Of a DNA stretch of 50,174 nucleotides, positions 10,331-19,674 are shown one piece after another; positions within the stretch are counted from its first letter, which is position 1, and every line of letters begins with the position of its first letter. The stretch lies in assembly GCA_024277755.1 (NCBI GenBank), contig JAJRUN010000141.1, positions 1 to 50,174 of the forward strand, read 5' to 3'. The notes beneath the pieces are model-generated. The model made no database searches, was not told the origin of the DNA, and worked only from the letters and a program-made list of their open reading frames with translations. Made by a program: the position numbers and the translations under genes. This stretch comes from Gammaproteobacteria bacterium (lineage in GTDB: Bacteria; Pseudomonadota; Gammaproteobacteria; Tenderiales; Tenderiaceae).

Positions 10331-11431
10331 ATGGCAGCGATGATCGTGGACAAAAGAGACGAAAAAATTATTCATCTAATCAGGCCTGACGTGCAGAAGA
10401 TGCAGACCAGCCACGTGCCGCCAAGTCGGGGCATGATTAAGCTGGATGCTAGAGAAAATCCTTATACCTGGCCTGCCTATCTGCGTGGTGAATGGTTGGA
10501 GGAGATGCAGGCTGTCAGCTTGAATCGCTATCCTGATCCCGAGTCCACAGATCTCAAGGCGCGTTTGCGTCAGGTGTTTGATATTCCTCATAATATGGAG
10601 TTGATGCTGGGCAATGGGTCGGATGAATTGATTCAGATCATTAGTCTGGCCATGCGCGGTGCTGGTCGCAAGGTGCTTGCTGCTGTGCCTGCTTTTTCCC
10701 GGTTTCAGATGATTAGCGCCTATGCCGGAATGGAGTTTGTCGGTGTGCCACTGAACGAAGAGGACTTTTCACTTAATATGCCGGCGATGCTGGCGGCCGT
10801 GAAGCAACATCAGCCCATCGTAACCTACCTGGCTTCACCGAATAATCCTACTGGCAATATTTACACCCGGGATGAAATAGCTCAGTTATTGGGCGCGACT
10901 CATGGTTTGGTTGTGGTTGATGAATCATATTTTGGTTTTTCTGGCGAGAGTATGATGTCCCAGTTGGCGTGTTACGATAATTTGCTGGTGATGCGTTCCC
11001 TTTCCAAGATGGGGTTGGCTGGGCTGCGTTTGGGGTACCTTATGGGTAATCCTCGCTGGATAAATCAGATAAACAATCTGCGTCTGCCTTTTAATATTAA
11101 TACGTTGACTCAATTTACTGCTGAGTTTGCGCTCAATTACTTTGATGTGTTTGAAGAGCAGATTGAGCAGGTTCGTCGTGACCGTGTTTGGGTGGCGGAA
11201 AATATTAGTCGTCTCAAAGGGGTGGAGGTATTTCCCAGTGAGGCTAACTTTATCTTGTTTCGTGTTGCCAAAGGTCGTGCCAATGCGGTCGATGCAGCGT
11301 TGAGGCAGAAGGGTATTTTGCTTAGAAACTTATCTGATGAAAGTCCTTTGCTGCGTGACTGTCTGCGTGTGACGGTTGGCAAGCCAAGTGAGAATGTTGC
11401 CTTTATCTCGGCGCTGACATCATCAGTTTAG
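10331..11431 (+). CDS. hisC: Histidinol-phosphate aminotransferase
   Basis: A 366-residue PLP-dependent class I/II aminotransferase converting imidazole-acetol phosphate to histidinol phosphate. Seen: LDARENPYTWP and NRYPDPES near the N-terminus, NGSDELIQIIS, SPNNPTGNIYT, VVDESYFGFSG and the PLP lysine (about Lys226) in MRSLSKMGLAGLRLGY. The ATG at 10331 has a GAGG nine bases upstream; an in-frame TTG at 10316 would overlap that site. Confidence 0.95.
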   Translation: MAAMIVDKRDEKIIHLIRPDVQKMQTSHVPPSRGMIKLDARENPYTWPAYLRGEWLEEMQAVSLNRYPDPESTDLKARLRQVFDIPHNMELMLGNGSDELIQIISLAMRGAGRKVLAAVPAFSRFQMISAYAGMEFVGVPLNEEDFSLNMPAMLAAVKQHQPIVTYLASPNNPTGNIYTRDEIAQLLGATHGLVVVDESYFGFSGESMMSQLACYDNLLVMRSLSKMGLAGLRLGYLMGNPRWINQINNLRLPFNINTLTQFTAEFALNYFDVFEEQIEQVRRDRVWVAENISRLKGVEVFPSEANFILFRVAKGRANAVDAALRQKGILLRNLSDESPLLRDCLRVTVGKPSENVAFISALTSSV

Positions 11432-11440
11432 GTCTAACTC

Positions 11441-11469
11441 TTCAAACTGAACCATTTTGCTAGTATCCT
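11441..11469 (+). promoter_or_regulatory. weak candidate internal promoter ahead of hisB
   Basis: TTCAAA (11441-11446), a 17-base spacer and TATCCT (11464-11469) lie in the 96-base gap after hisC. A short perfect palindrome (AGGGCG-T-CGCCCT, 11498-11510) follows just before the hisB ribosome site. The gap is larger than most gaps in this cluster, so a second transcript for hisBHAFIE-tat is possible. The match is weak. Confidence 0.25.
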
Positions 11470-11527
11470 AAGCGTCCGAATCTAATGTGAATTTGGTAGG
11501 GCGTCGCCCTGCTGTGGAGAAAGTTTG

Positions 11528-12121
11528 ATGGCTGAGCGTATGGCCTCGGTGGCGCGCGACACCTTAGAGACTCAGATTCAGGTCAGTATTAACTTGGATG
11601 GTGAGGGTAAAAGCAGTTTTGAAACCGGTGTTCCGTTTTTGGAGCATATGCTGGATCAGATCGCACGTCACGGGATGATCGATCTCGATATCAAGGTCAA
11701 TGGTGATTTACACATCGATGCGCATCATAGTGTTGAGGATATAGGCATTACTCTCGGTCAGGCTTTTGCACAGGCGGTTGGTGATAAAAAGGGTATTACC
11801 CGCTACGGGCATGCCTATGTACCCTTGGATGAAGCTTTGTCGCGAGTTGTATTGGATTTTTCCGGCCGCCCAGGTTTAGAATTTTGTGTCGATCTTCCCC
11901 GTGCCAGTATTGGCGGTTTTGAGACTGATCTGTTCTATGAGTTTTTTCAGGGATTTGTAAATCACGCCCAGATAAGTCTGCACATCGATACCTTGCGTGG
12001 CCGCAATTCACACCACATTGCTGAGACGGTGTTTAAGGCCTTTGGTCGCGCTTTGCGCATGGCTTTGACGCCTGATCCACGTATGCAGGGCGTCATTCCT
12101 TCAACCAAAGGGGCGTTGTAA
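11528..12121 (+). CDS. hisB: Imidazoleglycerol-phosphate dehydratase (monofunctional)
   Basis: A 197-residue IGPD enzyme that dehydrates imidazoleglycerol phosphate. The paired manganese-binding motifs are present: [11 protein letters not shown] and [17 protein letters not shown]. There is no N-terminal histidinol-phosphatase domain, unlike E. coli HisB, so a separate histidinol phosphatase must be encoded elsewhere. GGAGA upstream of the ATG at 11528 supports the start. It begins the second block of the his cluster. Confidence 0.96.
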   Translation: MAERMASVARDTLETQIQVSINLDGEGKSSFETGVPFLEHMLDQIARHGMIDLDIKVNGDLHIDAHHSVEDIGITLGQAFAQAVGDKKGITRYGHAYVPLDEALSRVVLDFSGRPGLEFCVDLPRASIGGFETDLFYEFFQGFVNHAQISLHIDTLRGRNSHHIAETVFKAFGRALRMALTPDPRMQGVIPSTKGAL

Positions 12122-12157
12122 GACGTTTCTGAGTAACGCTTTCATCTAAAAAACATC

Positions 12158-12811
12158 ATGTCTACTATCGCTGTTATTGATTATGGGATGGGCAACCTGC
12201 GTTCTGTGGCCAAGGCCCTGGAGCACGTTGCGCCTAATGTATCTGTATTGGTTACTGCTGATGCGGATGAGATTTTGTCCGCCGAGCGGGTGGTGTTTCC
12301 TGGTGTTGGTGCGCTGCGGGATTGCATGGCCGAGTTGCAGCGTTTGCAGCTTGATAGGGTGGTTAAAGAGGTAGCGGCTTCTGGTAAGCCTCTGCTGGGC
12401 ATCTGTCTTGGCATGCAGGCGCTGCTTGATTCCAGTGAGGAAAATGGCGGTACGCGAGGCCTGGGGACAATTTCAGGTCAGGCTCTGCATTTCGCAGCAG
12501 GTCAGGTCGATGCCTCCAATGGTGAACCGCTAAAGGTGCCGCATATGGGCTGGAATCAGGTGCGTCAGGCTGCCCTGCATCCATTGTGGCGCGATATTGC
12601 CCAGGACAGTCGGTTTTATTTTGTTCACAGTTACTATGTCAAACCTGTGAGCCAGGTGAATAGTGCTGCGATGACCCATTATGGCCAGGATTTTACCTCG
12701 GCCTTGGTGGCGGATAATGTTTTTGCGGTGCAGTTTCATCCGGAAAAAAGTCAGCAGGCAGGTTTAACTCTGTTGCGTAATTTTGCTGAGTGGGATGGAG
12801 GCTGTTTATGA
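12158..12811 (+). CDS. hisH: Imidazole glycerol phosphate synthase, glutaminase subunit
   Basis: A 217-residue class I glutamine amidotransferase that supplies ammonia to HisF. The catalytic triad is visible: Cys83 (GICLGMQ), His194 and Glu196 (VQFHPEKSQ). The N-terminal [12 protein letters not shown] motif is standard for HisH. It sits with hisA and hisF, its pathway neighbours. Confidence 0.97.
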   Translation: MSTIAVIDYGMGNLRSVAKALEHVAPNVSVLVTADADEILSAERVVFPGVGALRDCMAELQRLQLDRVVKEVAASGKPLLGICLGMQALLDSSEENGGTRGLGTISGQALHFAAGQVDASNGEPLKVPHMGWNQVRQAALHPLWRDIAQDSRFYFVHSYYVKPVSQVNSAAMTHYGQDFTSALVADNVFAVQFHPEKSQQAGLTLLRNFAEWDGGCL

Positions 12812-12839
12812 TTTTAATGATACGTTTTAGGAGCGTTTC

Positions 12840-13571
12840 ATGCTGTTAATACCTGCAATTGATTTGAAGCAAGGGAAGTGTGTCCGTTTGCGCCAGGGGC
12901 GCATGGAGGATGATACTGTTTTTTCTGATGATCCTGTCGCTGTCGCGGCGCGTTGGGTTGAGGCGGGTGCCAAGCGTTTGCATCTAGTGGATCTTGATGG
13001 CGCTTTTGCTGGTAAACCGGTCAATGCGGCTGTTGTCACTGAAATTGCTGCGGCCTTTCCTGGTCTGCCTATTCAGATTGGTGGTGGTATTCGCGATGAA
13101 GATACGATTGATACCTACCTGGCGGCAGGTGTGGCGTATGTGATTATTGGTACAAAGGCGGTTAACGCGCCCCATTTTGTGGCTGATGTTTGTGTTGAAT
13201 TTCCGGGGCATATTATCGTTGGCCTGGATGCTAAAGACGGTAAGGTTGCTACTGATGGTTGGTCCAAGCTCTCCGGTCACGATGTGATTGATTTGGCTCA
13301 GCACTTTGAGCGTGATGGTGTTGAGGCAATTATTTATACTGATATTAGCCGTGATGGCATGATGCAGGGGGTAAATGTTGAGGCAACGCAAAAACTGGCT
13401 CAGTCTATTACTATCCCGGTGATTGCTTCCGGTGGTGTGACGAATATGAATGACATTACCGGGCTACAGGCGGTGCAGGACGATGGCGTTATGGGTACGA
13501 TTCTGGGGCGCTCAATCTATGAAGGTAGCATTGATTTGGCCGAAGCTATTAAAGCGGTAGATGGCAACTAA
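12840..13571 (+). CDS. hisA: ProFAR isomerase
   Basis: A 243-residue (beta-alpha)8-barrel isomerase acting on ProFAR in histidine synthesis. Seen: the N-terminal [17 protein letters not shown] with the catalytic Asp, [12 protein letters not shown], and the second catalytic Asp in [12 protein letters not shown]; the phosphate site [13 protein letters not shown] is intact. TAGGAG upstream of the ATG. Its stop overlaps the hisF start (TAATG). Confidence 0.97.
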   Translation: MLLIPAIDLKQGKCVRLRQGRMEDDTVFSDDPVAVAARWVEAGAKRLHLVDLDGAFAGKPVNAAVVTEIAAAFPGLPIQIGGGIRDEDTIDTYLAAGVAYVIIGTKAVNAPHFVADVCVEFPGHIIVGLDAKDGKVATDGWSKLSGHDVIDLAQHFERDGVEAIIYTDISRDGMMQGVNVEATQKLAQSITIPVIASGGVTNMNDITGLQAVQDDGVMGTILGRSIYEGSIDLAEAIKAVDGN

Positions 13572-14338
13572 TGGGTCTTGCGAAACGCATTATTCCCTGT
13601 TTGGATGTTGATGCTGGGCGCGTCGTCAAAGGTGTGCAGTTTGTTGGTATCCGCGATGCGGGTGATCCAGTTGAGGTGGCCAAGCGCTATAATGAAGAAG
13701 GTGCTGACGAGTTGGTGTTTCTTGATATTACTGCCAGCCACGAGCAGCGTGACACCATGGTTCATGTAGTCGAAGAGGTGGCCTCGCAGGTCTTTATCCC
13801 TCTGACTGTGGGTGGTGGTATTCGCGAAAAGTCTGATATCCGGCGGATGTTGAATGCGGGTGCTGACAAGGTTGGGATCAATACTGCTGCGGTGACAAAT
13901 CCTGAGTTTGTTCGTGAGGCGGCCGAAGCGTTTGGTTCGCAATGTATTGTGGTGGCAATTGATGCCAAGCGTGTTTCTGATTCGCCACTGAAGTGGGAGA
14001 TATTTACTCATGGTGGGCGCAAGTCGACCGGGCTTGATGTAGTTGAGTGGGCAAAAAAAATGGTTGATTATGGCGCCGGCGAAATTCTGCTCACTAGCAT
14101 GGATCGAGATGGGACGCGTGATGGTTTTGATTTGGCGTTGACTCGTGCGGTCAGCGAGGCGGTGTCGGTGCCGGTGATTGCTTCAGGTGGTGTGGGTAAT
14201 CTGAAGCATCTGGCTGATGGTGTTGAGCAAGGCAAGGCTGATGCGGTGCTGGCAGCGAGTATTTTTCACTTTGGCGAATACACTGTTGGTCAGGCCAAGC
14301 AATGTATGGCTGAGCGCGGTATTGAGGTGCGCCTGTGA
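13571..14338 (+). CDS. hisF: Imidazole glycerol phosphate synthase, cyclase subunit
   Basis: A 255-residue (beta-alpha)8 barrel that closes the imidazole ring using ammonia from HisH. The catalytic Asp pair is seen in [18 protein letters not shown] and [25 protein letters not shown] and [13 protein letters not shown] form the phosphate sites. It overlaps hisA by one base and hisI by four bases (GTGA), indicating translational coupling. Confidence 0.98.
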   Translation: MGLAKRIIPCLDVDAGRVVKGVQFVGIRDAGDPVEVAKRYNEEGADELVFLDITASHEQRDTMVHVVEEVASQVFIPLTVGGGIREKSDIRRMLNAGADKVGINTAAVTNPEFVREAAEAFGSQCIVVAIDAKRVSDSPLKWEIFTHGGRKSTGLDVVEWAKKMVDYGAGEILLTSMDRDGTRDGFDLALTRAVSEAVSVPVIASGGVGNLKHLADGVEQGKADAVLAASIFHFGEYTVGQAKQCMAERGIEVRL

Positions 14339-14730
14339 GTCAGGCCTGGCTGAATGAAATTAAGTGGACGGATGATGGTTTGGTGCCGGTCATTGCTCAG
14401 AATTCAAAGACTGGCAAGGTGATGATGTTTGCCTGGATGAGTCGTGATTCGCTGGCGGAAACGGTTGCGAGCGGCTGCGCTGTCTATTGGTCACGTTCAC
14501 GACAGAAACTGTGGCGCAAGGGTGAAGTGTCAGGTCACCAGCAGGTTGTCAAAAGTATTCGTGTTGATTGTGACGCTGACGTAATTTTGTTGGAAATTGA
14601 GCAAAAGGGCGGTATTGCTTGTCACACAGGGCGTGAAAGCTGTTTTTATCGGCGTTTCCATAGGGGAGTTTGGGAAACTGTTGAGCCTGTATTGAAAGAC
14701 CCGGCTGAAATTTACACCAACAGCAAGTAG
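14335..14730 (+). CDS. hisI: Phosphoribosyl-AMP cyclohydrolase
   Basis: A 131-residue HisI that opens the adenine ring of PR-AMP. Metal-binding residues are present in [16 protein letters not shown] and [32 protein letters not shown] is the signature. It is not fused to HisE, which is a separate gene ten bases downstream. The start is a GTG overlapping the hisF stop. Confidence 0.97.
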   Translation: MSQAWLNEIKWTDDGLVPVIAQNSKTGKVMMFAWMSRDSLAETVASGCAVYWSRSRQKLWRKGEVSGHQQVVKSIRVDCDADVILLEIEQKGGIACHTGRESCFYRRFHRGVWETVEPVLKDPAEIYTNSK

Positions 14731-14739
14731 GATGTGATA

Positions 14740-15066
14740 ATGGAATCTGCTGATGTGTTGAGCAAGTTGGCTGAGGTGTTGGAGGCGCGCAAGACGGCAG
14801 AGGCGGATTCGTCTTATGTTGCTGGTCTTTATGCTAAGGGCCTAGATGCCATCCTGAAAAAGGTGGGTGAAGAGGCAACTGAGACAGTAATGGCGGCTAA
14901 AGATGGTGATAGCGAAAAAATCATCTATGAGGTTGCAGATTTATGGTTTCATACGCTGGTGCTGCTGGCGCAGCAAGGATTGTCACCTGACGATGTATTG
15001 AATGAATTGGCGCGTCGCTTTGGTCTTTCCGGTATTGAAGAAAAGGCGGCGCGGCCAGATAAATAG
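14740..15066 (+). CDS. hisE: Phosphoribosyl-ATP pyrophosphatase
   Basis: A 108-residue MazG-like helical enzyme hydrolysing PR-ATP to PR-AMP and pyrophosphate. Signature [18 protein letters not shown] with the acidic metal ligands, then [14 protein letters not shown]. The ATG at 14740 is chosen because AGGA lies seven bases upstream; a GTG at 14734 is too close to that site. It closes the his block; tatA follows after 33 bases. Confidence 0.96.
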   Translation: MESADVLSKLAEVLEARKTAEADSSYVAGLYAKGLDAILKKVGEEATETVMAAKDGDSEKIIYEVADLWFHTLVLLAQQGLSPDDVLNELARRFGLSGIEEKAARPDK

Positions 15067-15099
15067 TTTTACGCTAATGATGATTTTTGGAGAATAGCG

Positions 15100-15354
15100 A
15101 TGGGTTTTGGTGGAATTAGTATTTGGCAGTTGTTGATTGTCTTGGTAATTGTGCTGTTGTTGTTTGGAAGTAAAAAATTGCGTGGCCTAGGTTCTGATTT
15201 GGGTGGCGCATTAAAAGGTTTTCGCGGAGCCATGCAGGAAGGTGAGAAAAGTGAAGACAAACCAGCTGACCAGAGCAAGCTGGATAACGTTGCTGGCAAC
15301 GAAGAGCGCGTGATAGATAGCGAAGTGAATAAGCAGGAAGAGAAGAAGGTTTAG
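15100..15354 (+). CDS. tatA: TatA, twin-arginine translocase
   Basis: An 84-residue TatA: a short periplasmic start ([10 protein letters not shown]), one membrane helix (about residues 8-22), the hinge [20 protein letters not shown] and a polar tail. TatA oligomerises to pass folded proteins across the inner membrane. TTTGGAGAATAGCG precedes the ATG. tatABC is linked to his genes in many proteobacteria; a likely client, ActB1, is encoded 4 kb downstream. Confidence 0.95.
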   Translation: MGFGGISIWQLLIVLVIVLLLFGSKKLRGLGSDLGGALKGFRGAMQEGEKSEDKPADQSKLDNVAGNEERVIDSEVNKQEEKKV

Positions 15355-15376
15355 CCTTTTTCTGGTCTGATATCCT

Positions 15377-15745
15377 ATGTTTGATATAGGTTTTTTGGAA
15401 ATTATGCTGGTTGGCGTGGTCGCTTTGCTAGTGGTTGGTCCAAATGAATTTCCTGGTTTGGTTCGCAATGTTGGCCGAGGTTTGGGTAAAATGCGTGGCT
15501 TTCTTAGTTCGGTCAAGTCTGATCTTGATTTTGAAATTGACAAGGCTAACGAAATTAAACAAATGGTGGAGAAGGAAGCAGAGATTGCTCGTCTTCATGA
15601 AATTATTGAACGGAATGCCGTCACTGTGCCTATTCAGGGTAAGCCGGCTGAAGAGCCCAGTGGAATTGAAAAGTTAGATGAATCCAGTCAAGCCGAGGCC
15701 GACCAAGAGCAGGCGCAGCCGCTCAGTGATCGGCGACAGACTTAA
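15377..15745 (+). CDS. tatB: TatB, twin-arginine translocase
   Basis: A 122-residue TatB, part of the TatBC receptor for twin-arginine signals. N-terminal helix DIGFLEIMLVGVVALLVVGP, then NEFPGLVRNVGRGLGKMRGF and an amphipathic helix (SDLDFEIDKANEIKQMVEKE), with an acidic, Gln/Glu-rich tail. The usual PERLP is here PNEFP. Its 3' end overlaps the start of tatC. Confidence 0.93.
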   Translation: MFDIGFLEIMLVGVVALLVVGPNEFPGLVRNVGRGLGKMRGFLSSVKSDLDFEIDKANEIKQMVEKEAEIARLHEIIERNAVTVPIQGKPAEEPSGIEKLDESSQAEADQEQAQPLSDRRQT

Positions 15746-16511
15746 TACCCGTTCTACCAAGACGCAAGAGCCGCAGCAGGGGTTGATTGGCCATCTGGTG
15801 GAGTTGCGTACGCGTTTGTTGCGTATTGTTTTCTCGATACTCGTTATATTTTTGCCGTTGGCGTTTTTTGCTAATGATCTTTACGCCATTCTGGCAATGC
15901 CACTGATGGAAATTATGCCGCAGGGTACCAGCATGATCGCCACCGAGGTGGCCTCACCTTTTCTAACACCGTTTAAATTTGCCTTAGTGTTGTCGGTATT
16001 TCTTGGTATGCCAGTAATCCTTTATCATTTCTGGACCTTTATCGCACCGGGCCTGTATGGTCATGAGCGCAAGATGATGTTGCCGTTGCTGGCTGGTAGT
16101 GTGGTGCTGTTTTATAGTGGCGTGCTGTTTGCGTATTATGTTGTTTTTCCATTGGTGTTTGCCTTTCTCTCTAGCGTTGTGCCTGAGGGTGTGGCAGTAA
16201 TGACGGATATTAGTAGTTATCTCGATTTTGTTCTTAAATTATTCTTTGCTTTTGGTCTGGCTTTTGAAATACCGATCGTGACTATCGTGCTTGTATGGGC
16301 TGGGGTTGCCACGCCAGACCAATTAGTTAGCAAGCGTCCTTATGTGATTGTGACTGCCTTTGTGTTGGGGATGTTGCTTACACCGCCGGATATGATCTCT
16401 CAGACTCTGCTGGCGGTGCCTATGTGGTTATTGTTTGAGGTTGGTGTGTTGTTGTCTCGTGTAGTGGTCAAAAACAAGGCTGAGCGTGAGGCATCAGAGT
16501 TGGGCGAGTAA
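15726..16511 (+). CDS. tatC: TatC, twin-arginine translocase receptor
   Basis: A six-helix inner-membrane protein that recognises twin-arginine signals. The signature LIGHLVELRTRLLRI is near the N-terminus, followed by FWTFIAPGLYGHERK, the conserved acidic residue in FAFGLAFEIPIV and the late TPPDMISQTLLAVPM. The start is uncertain: a GTG at 15726 gives about 261 residues and a typical N-terminus, while an ATG at 15678 would add a basic stretch (KPRPTKSRRSRS) encoded within the tail of tatB. Neither has a strong ribosome site. It converges with the degS-like gene eight bases downstream. Confidence 0.95.
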   Translation: MIGDRLNTRSTKTQEPQQGLIGHLVELRTRLLRIVFSILVIFLPLAFFANDLYAILAMPLMEIMPQGTSMIATEVASPFLTPFKFALVLSVFLGMPVILYHFWTFIAPGLYGHERKMMLPLLAGSVVLFYSGVLFAYYVVFPLVFAFLSSVVPEGVAVMTDISSYLDFVLKLFFAFGLAFEIPIVTIVLVWAGVATPDQLVSKRPYVIVTAFVLGMLLTPPDMISQTLLAVPMWLLFEVGVLLSRVVVKNKAEREASELGE

Positions 16512-16519
16512 GGCCGCGA

Positions 16520-17674
16520 TTATGGTTGTTGCGGCTGTGGTCGTTCGCCGATGACGGTTTTGATTTGTAGTTGTTTTTCATGGCGAACAACCTCAAGCGT
16601 TAACATTGTTCCTGGCGGGTTGTTGGCGATGGCGTCCATGAGTGAGCGACTGCTGGTGATAGTGTTGCCATTGACCAAGGTGATGATGTCGCCAGGGTGT
16701 AATCCAGAAACAGCGGCGGGCCCGCCCTGCTGAACCCCTGCGACCAATGCTCCACCTACATTGTTAAGTCCAAAAGATTCGGCTAATGTCGGGTTGAGGT
16801 CTTGGACTTCAACGCCAAGCCAGCCGCGCAGGGCACGACCATGTTCAATAATCTGTTTCATTACTCCTTTTGCCAAGCTGACCGGAATGGCAAAGCCGAT
16901 TCCTTGAGATCCTCCAGAACGGGAAAAGATGGCTGTGTTAATGCCGATTAGTTGGCCAAGGCTGTTGATCAGCGCGCCGCCAGAATTGCCTGGATTTATC
17001 GCGGCGTCAGTTTGAATAAAGTTTTCAAAGGTGCTGAGGCCAAGGCGTGAGCGGCCTGTGGCGCTGACGATACCGCTGGTAACCGTTTGACCAACGCCGA
17101 AGGGGTTGCCGATGGCGAGTACTACGTCGCCAACACGCAGCGTTTTCGATTGACCAAAAATAATGCTGGGCGCATTGTTGAGGTCGATTTTTAATACAGC
17201 AAGGTCGCTTTCAGGGTCTGTGCCGACGATTGTGGCGGCAATTGATCTGCCGTCATGTAATGCTACCTCAATTTCGTCGGCATCAATGATGACGTGATTA
17301 TTGGTTAGTATGAAACCTTGGTTGTTGACTATCACGCCAGAGCCGAGGCTGTTTTCTAGGCGTTTTTGAGGTGCTGGGATTTTGTCACCAAAGAAGCGGC
17401 GAAAGAAGGGGTCGTTAAAAAGAGGGTTGTTGCGCTGGGTGACGAGTTTACGGGTATAGATATTAACCACAGCAGGTGCTGCAATATCAACAGCGTTAGC
17501 GTATGACGCCATGGTTGTGATGTCTGCGTGCAGAGGTGGTGGGGCTTCAATAAACTCTACGCTTGGCCTGCCTTCAAATGTTTCAGGTTTGAAGAGAAGT
17601 AATAAAACAAAGGCGAAGGCTAGTCCTGCAGTAATTGCTTCAGTGGCAAAAGAGGCTAGGGTTCGTAACTGCAT
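16520..17674 (-). CDS. degS: DegS/HtrA-like periplasmic serine protease
   Basis: A 384-residue HtrA-family protease with one N-terminal membrane anchor (residues about 10-28), a trypsin-like domain and a single PDZ domain (about 285-375). This layout fits DegS/AlgW, which cleaves the anti-sigma factor RseA after sensing misfolded outer-membrane proteins. Catalytic triad: His127 (LTNNHVI), Asp157 (DPESDLAVLKID) and Ser231 (NPGNSGGAL). A soluble DegQ role is less likely given the anchor and single PDZ. It is encoded opposite to tatABC and divergent from the Nif3-like gene. Confidence 0.9.
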   Translation of the reverse strand: MQLRTLASFATEAITAGLAFAFVLLLLFKPETFEGRPSVEFIEAPPPLHADITTMASYANAVDIAAPAVVNIYTRKLVTQRNNPLFNDPFFRRFFGDKIPAPQKRLENSLGSGVIVNNQGFILTNNHVIIDADEIEVALHDGRSIAATIVGTDPESDLAVLKIDLNNAPSIIFGQSKTLRVGDVVLAIGNPFGVGQTVTSGIVSATGRSRLGLSTFENFIQTDAAINPGNSGGALINSLGQLIGINTAIFSRSGGSQGIGFAIPVSLAKGVMKQIIEHGRALRGWLGVEVQDLNPTLAESFGLNNVGGALVAGVQQGGPAAVSGLHPGDIITLVNGNTITSSRSLMDAIANNPPGTMLTLEVVRHEKQLQIKTVIGERPQPQQP

Positions 17675-17736
17675 TGTGTGGGAGTTCTTAGCTTGATAGG
17701 TGGTACTAATCTTAACTTAAAGCACGAGGGAAGTGG

Positions 17737-18486
17737 ATGGTTCTGTTAAATGAGTTGGTAGAATACTGTGATGATTTGCTGGATGTAAGTGCTTTTCATG
17801 ATTATGCACCGAATGGTCTGCAGGTAGAAGGTGTTGCCGAAGTGCGAAAGATTGTTACTGGCGTTACAGCTTGTCAGGGATTAATTGATGCGGCGGTAGA
17901 GGCGAGTGCGGATGTGTTGATGGTGCATCATGGTTTTTTTTGGAAGGGTGAGTCGGCATGCATCACGGGAATTAAGAGGCGCAGAATAGCAAAGTTGATT
18001 GAAAATAATGTCAGTTTGGTAGCGTATCATTTACCATTAGATGGGCATTCAGAACTTGGTAATAATGCTCAGTTGGCAAAGCTTTTAGGAATAAAGATTA
18101 GCGGGCGTTTTGGGCCAGATAATTTGGCTATGTATGGTTGGCTGCCTAAAAAGATGACTGCGGTAGAGTTACAGGCACAACTCGGTAGTGTGCTCAACCG
18201 GCAGCCTATGCATTTGCTAGGTGAACCGGTTGATATTCAGTTTGTGGCTTGGTGTACCGGGGCCGCACAGGGATACATTGAAGCGGCTTCGCAGTTGGGA
18301 GTGCAGGCATTCATTAGTGGTGAGGTTTCAGAGCAGACAACGCATTTTGCTAGAGAGAGTGGAGTGCACTACTATGCTGCCGGGCATCATGCTACAGAGC
18401 GTTATGGAGTGAAGGCCTTAGGTGTTGCGTTGGCAAATGAGTTTTTGCTTGGGCATGAATTTATTGATATAGATAATCCGGTGTAA
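17737..18486 (+). CDS. Nif3-family dinuclear-metal protein
   Basis: A 249-residue Nif3/YbgI-like protein. These form hexameric toroids with a dinuclear metal site; their function is not settled (GTP cyclohydrolase I type 2 annotations exist). Metal ligands are recognisable: VLMVHHGFFW, YHLPLDGHSELGNN and YYAAGHHATERYGV. A GAGGGAAG ribosome site precedes the ATG. In many proteobacteria this gene lies between degS/degQ and petABC; here the act operon follows. Confidence 0.92.
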   Translation: MVLLNELVEYCDDLLDVSAFHDYAPNGLQVEGVAEVRKIVTGVTACQGLIDAAVEASADVLMVHHGFFWKGESACITGIKRRRIAKLIENNVSLVAYHLPLDGHSELGNNAQLAKLLGIKISGRFGPDNLAMYGWLPKKMTAVELQAQLGSVLNRQPMHLLGEPVDIQFVAWCTGAAQGYIEAASQLGVQAFISGEVSEQTTHFARESGVHYYAAGHHATERYGVKALGVALANEFLLGHEFIDIDNPV

Positions 18487-18980
18487 AAATAACCTAAATC
18501 CTAAGAGGGGCAAAAGATAAGGTTTTGTAGGGTTATTTGTTCGGTCGGGTCTGTGGTTTTATTGTTTTTAAATGAGAACTGAAAGTTGACTGTTTGGCGT
18601 TGACATTGGGTTTGAAAGTGTTCTACGATGCAGGAACGCTTGGGGAATAACTGTAAACATACCCGGGTGAAGTTTGGGGATAATAACAAAAAACATCCAG
18701 AATCACCCGTAATCACCGGATAGTGGCTGGATGTGTAAAAAAAGCATTGTTCTATGGTAGTCTGTGATTCAGAGTGGGTTGCAGTAAAAATAAAAAGTAA
18801 GATAGTGTGAGTTAGCTTTTCAAAAGTTAATTGGGGAAGATCAGTTAATAGTTATTTAATGTGAATCAGTTTTCGCGTAATTGCGTGTCTATTTTGGCGT
18901 GTGTTTGTGCGGGCGGTGGTTTTGATTGTTTCTCTTATTGTTTAAAGCCTAATGGGATCTACAACAGATCGAGGACTGAG
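18487..18980. other. 494-base gene-free stretch upstream of the act operon
   Basis: No convincing gene is seen. The stretch is A/T-rich toward its 3' end and presumably holds the act operon promoter, though I could not place -35/-10 boxes with confidence. It contains tandem and inverted repeats (18664-18734, listed separately). An extended reading frame upstream of actA opens around 18861, but its encoded leader is Cys-rich with no signal-peptide character, so I treat it as untranslated. Confidence 0.6.
18664..18734. promoter_or_regulatory. tandem and inverted repeats, candidate regulator site or leader structure
   Basis: AATCACCCGT (18701-18710) is followed directly by AATCACCGGA (18711-18720), two near-identical 10-base copies in phase with the helix. 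They are flanked by ACATCCAG (18693-18700) and its exact complement CTGGATGT (18727-18734). CGGGTGA (18664-18670) is complementary to TCACCCG (18703-18709), so two alternative hairpins could form. This lies about 250 bases before actA. Function is unknown. Confidence 0.4.
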
Positions 18981-19607
18981 ATGTTTGTGAGTAATAAATT
19001 TCTCTCTAAAAGACGCGGTAAAGGCGTTGGTCAGGGTAAGGTCAGCCAGTGTTTGGCTATGTTTTTTTCGGTGTTGGCGAGTGTGTTTATCGTCGCGGCT
19101 GCGCAGGCAGAAGTACCAAACGCAAAACCGCCAACAGGAACACATAGCGGTGAGGACGTGCCGCAGCCGATAGAGTTTCCCCATGATATTCATGCGGATA
19201 TAAATGGTATTAACTGTATGTATTGTCATACCTATGCTCGCAGAAGCAAGGTCGCGGGAATACCTCCTACCAGCAAGTGCATGGGCTGTCACTCAATAAT
19301 TGCAACTGACAAGCCTCGAATTAAAAAGCTGACCGAGTATTGGGAAAATAATGAGACGATATTGTGGAACAAGGTCCATGATGTGCCCGATTTTGTACAC
19401 TTTACCCATGAGAAACATTTGCAGCGTTTTGTCTTCAAAAATGAAGGGATGGACGTGGCTAATGTCTCCGAAGTGTGTGCGTTCTGCCATGGTGATGTTA
19501 AGAAGATGACAGTGGCGAAAAAAGTAAAACCATTGAATATGGGGTTCTGTGTGCGCTGTCATGAAGCGAATGACGGTCCTTCCGATTGCTGGAAGTGTCA
19601 CAAGTAA
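18981..19607 (+). CDS. actA: ActA, pentaheme cytochrome c of alternative complex III
   Basis: A 208-residue exported cytochrome with five CxxCH haem-binding motifs (CMYCH, CMGCH, CAFCH, CVRCH, CWKCH). The N-terminus is a long signal peptide or anchor ending near AAAQA-EVP. Five haems and position directly before an iron-sulfur/molybdopterin-like subunit identify ActA of alternative complex III (quinol oxidation, electrons to cytochrome c or an oxidase). The ATG at 18981 is chosen because GAGGA lies a few bases upstream. It is followed by actB1 after 67 bases. Confidence 0.9.
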   Translation: MFVSNKFLSKRRGKGVGQGKVSQCLAMFFSVLASVFIVAAAQAEVPNAKPPTGTHSGEDVPQPIEFPHDIHADINGINCMYCHTYARRSKVAGIPPTSKCMGCHSIIATDKPRIKKLTEYWENNETILWNKVHDVPDFVHFTHEKHLQRFVFKNEGMDVANVSEVCAFCHGDVKKMTVAKKVKPLNMGFCVRCHEANDGPSDCWKCHK

Positions 19608-19674
19608 ATAAATGGGTGGGCTGAGATCCTGGGATCTGGCTGTCAATTTTTCAACTAATAACGGATGATTTGTT

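Noticed and set aside
18487..18550. AATAACC and GGTTATT arms after the nif3-like gene, as a terminator.
   Set aside because: The loop is about 40 bases long and no T-run follows on either strand.
18501..18716. A 71-residue minus-strand frame in the gap before the act operon.
   Set aside because: No recognisable domain, no signal and no ribosome site; it overlaps the repeat cluster and looks like chance.
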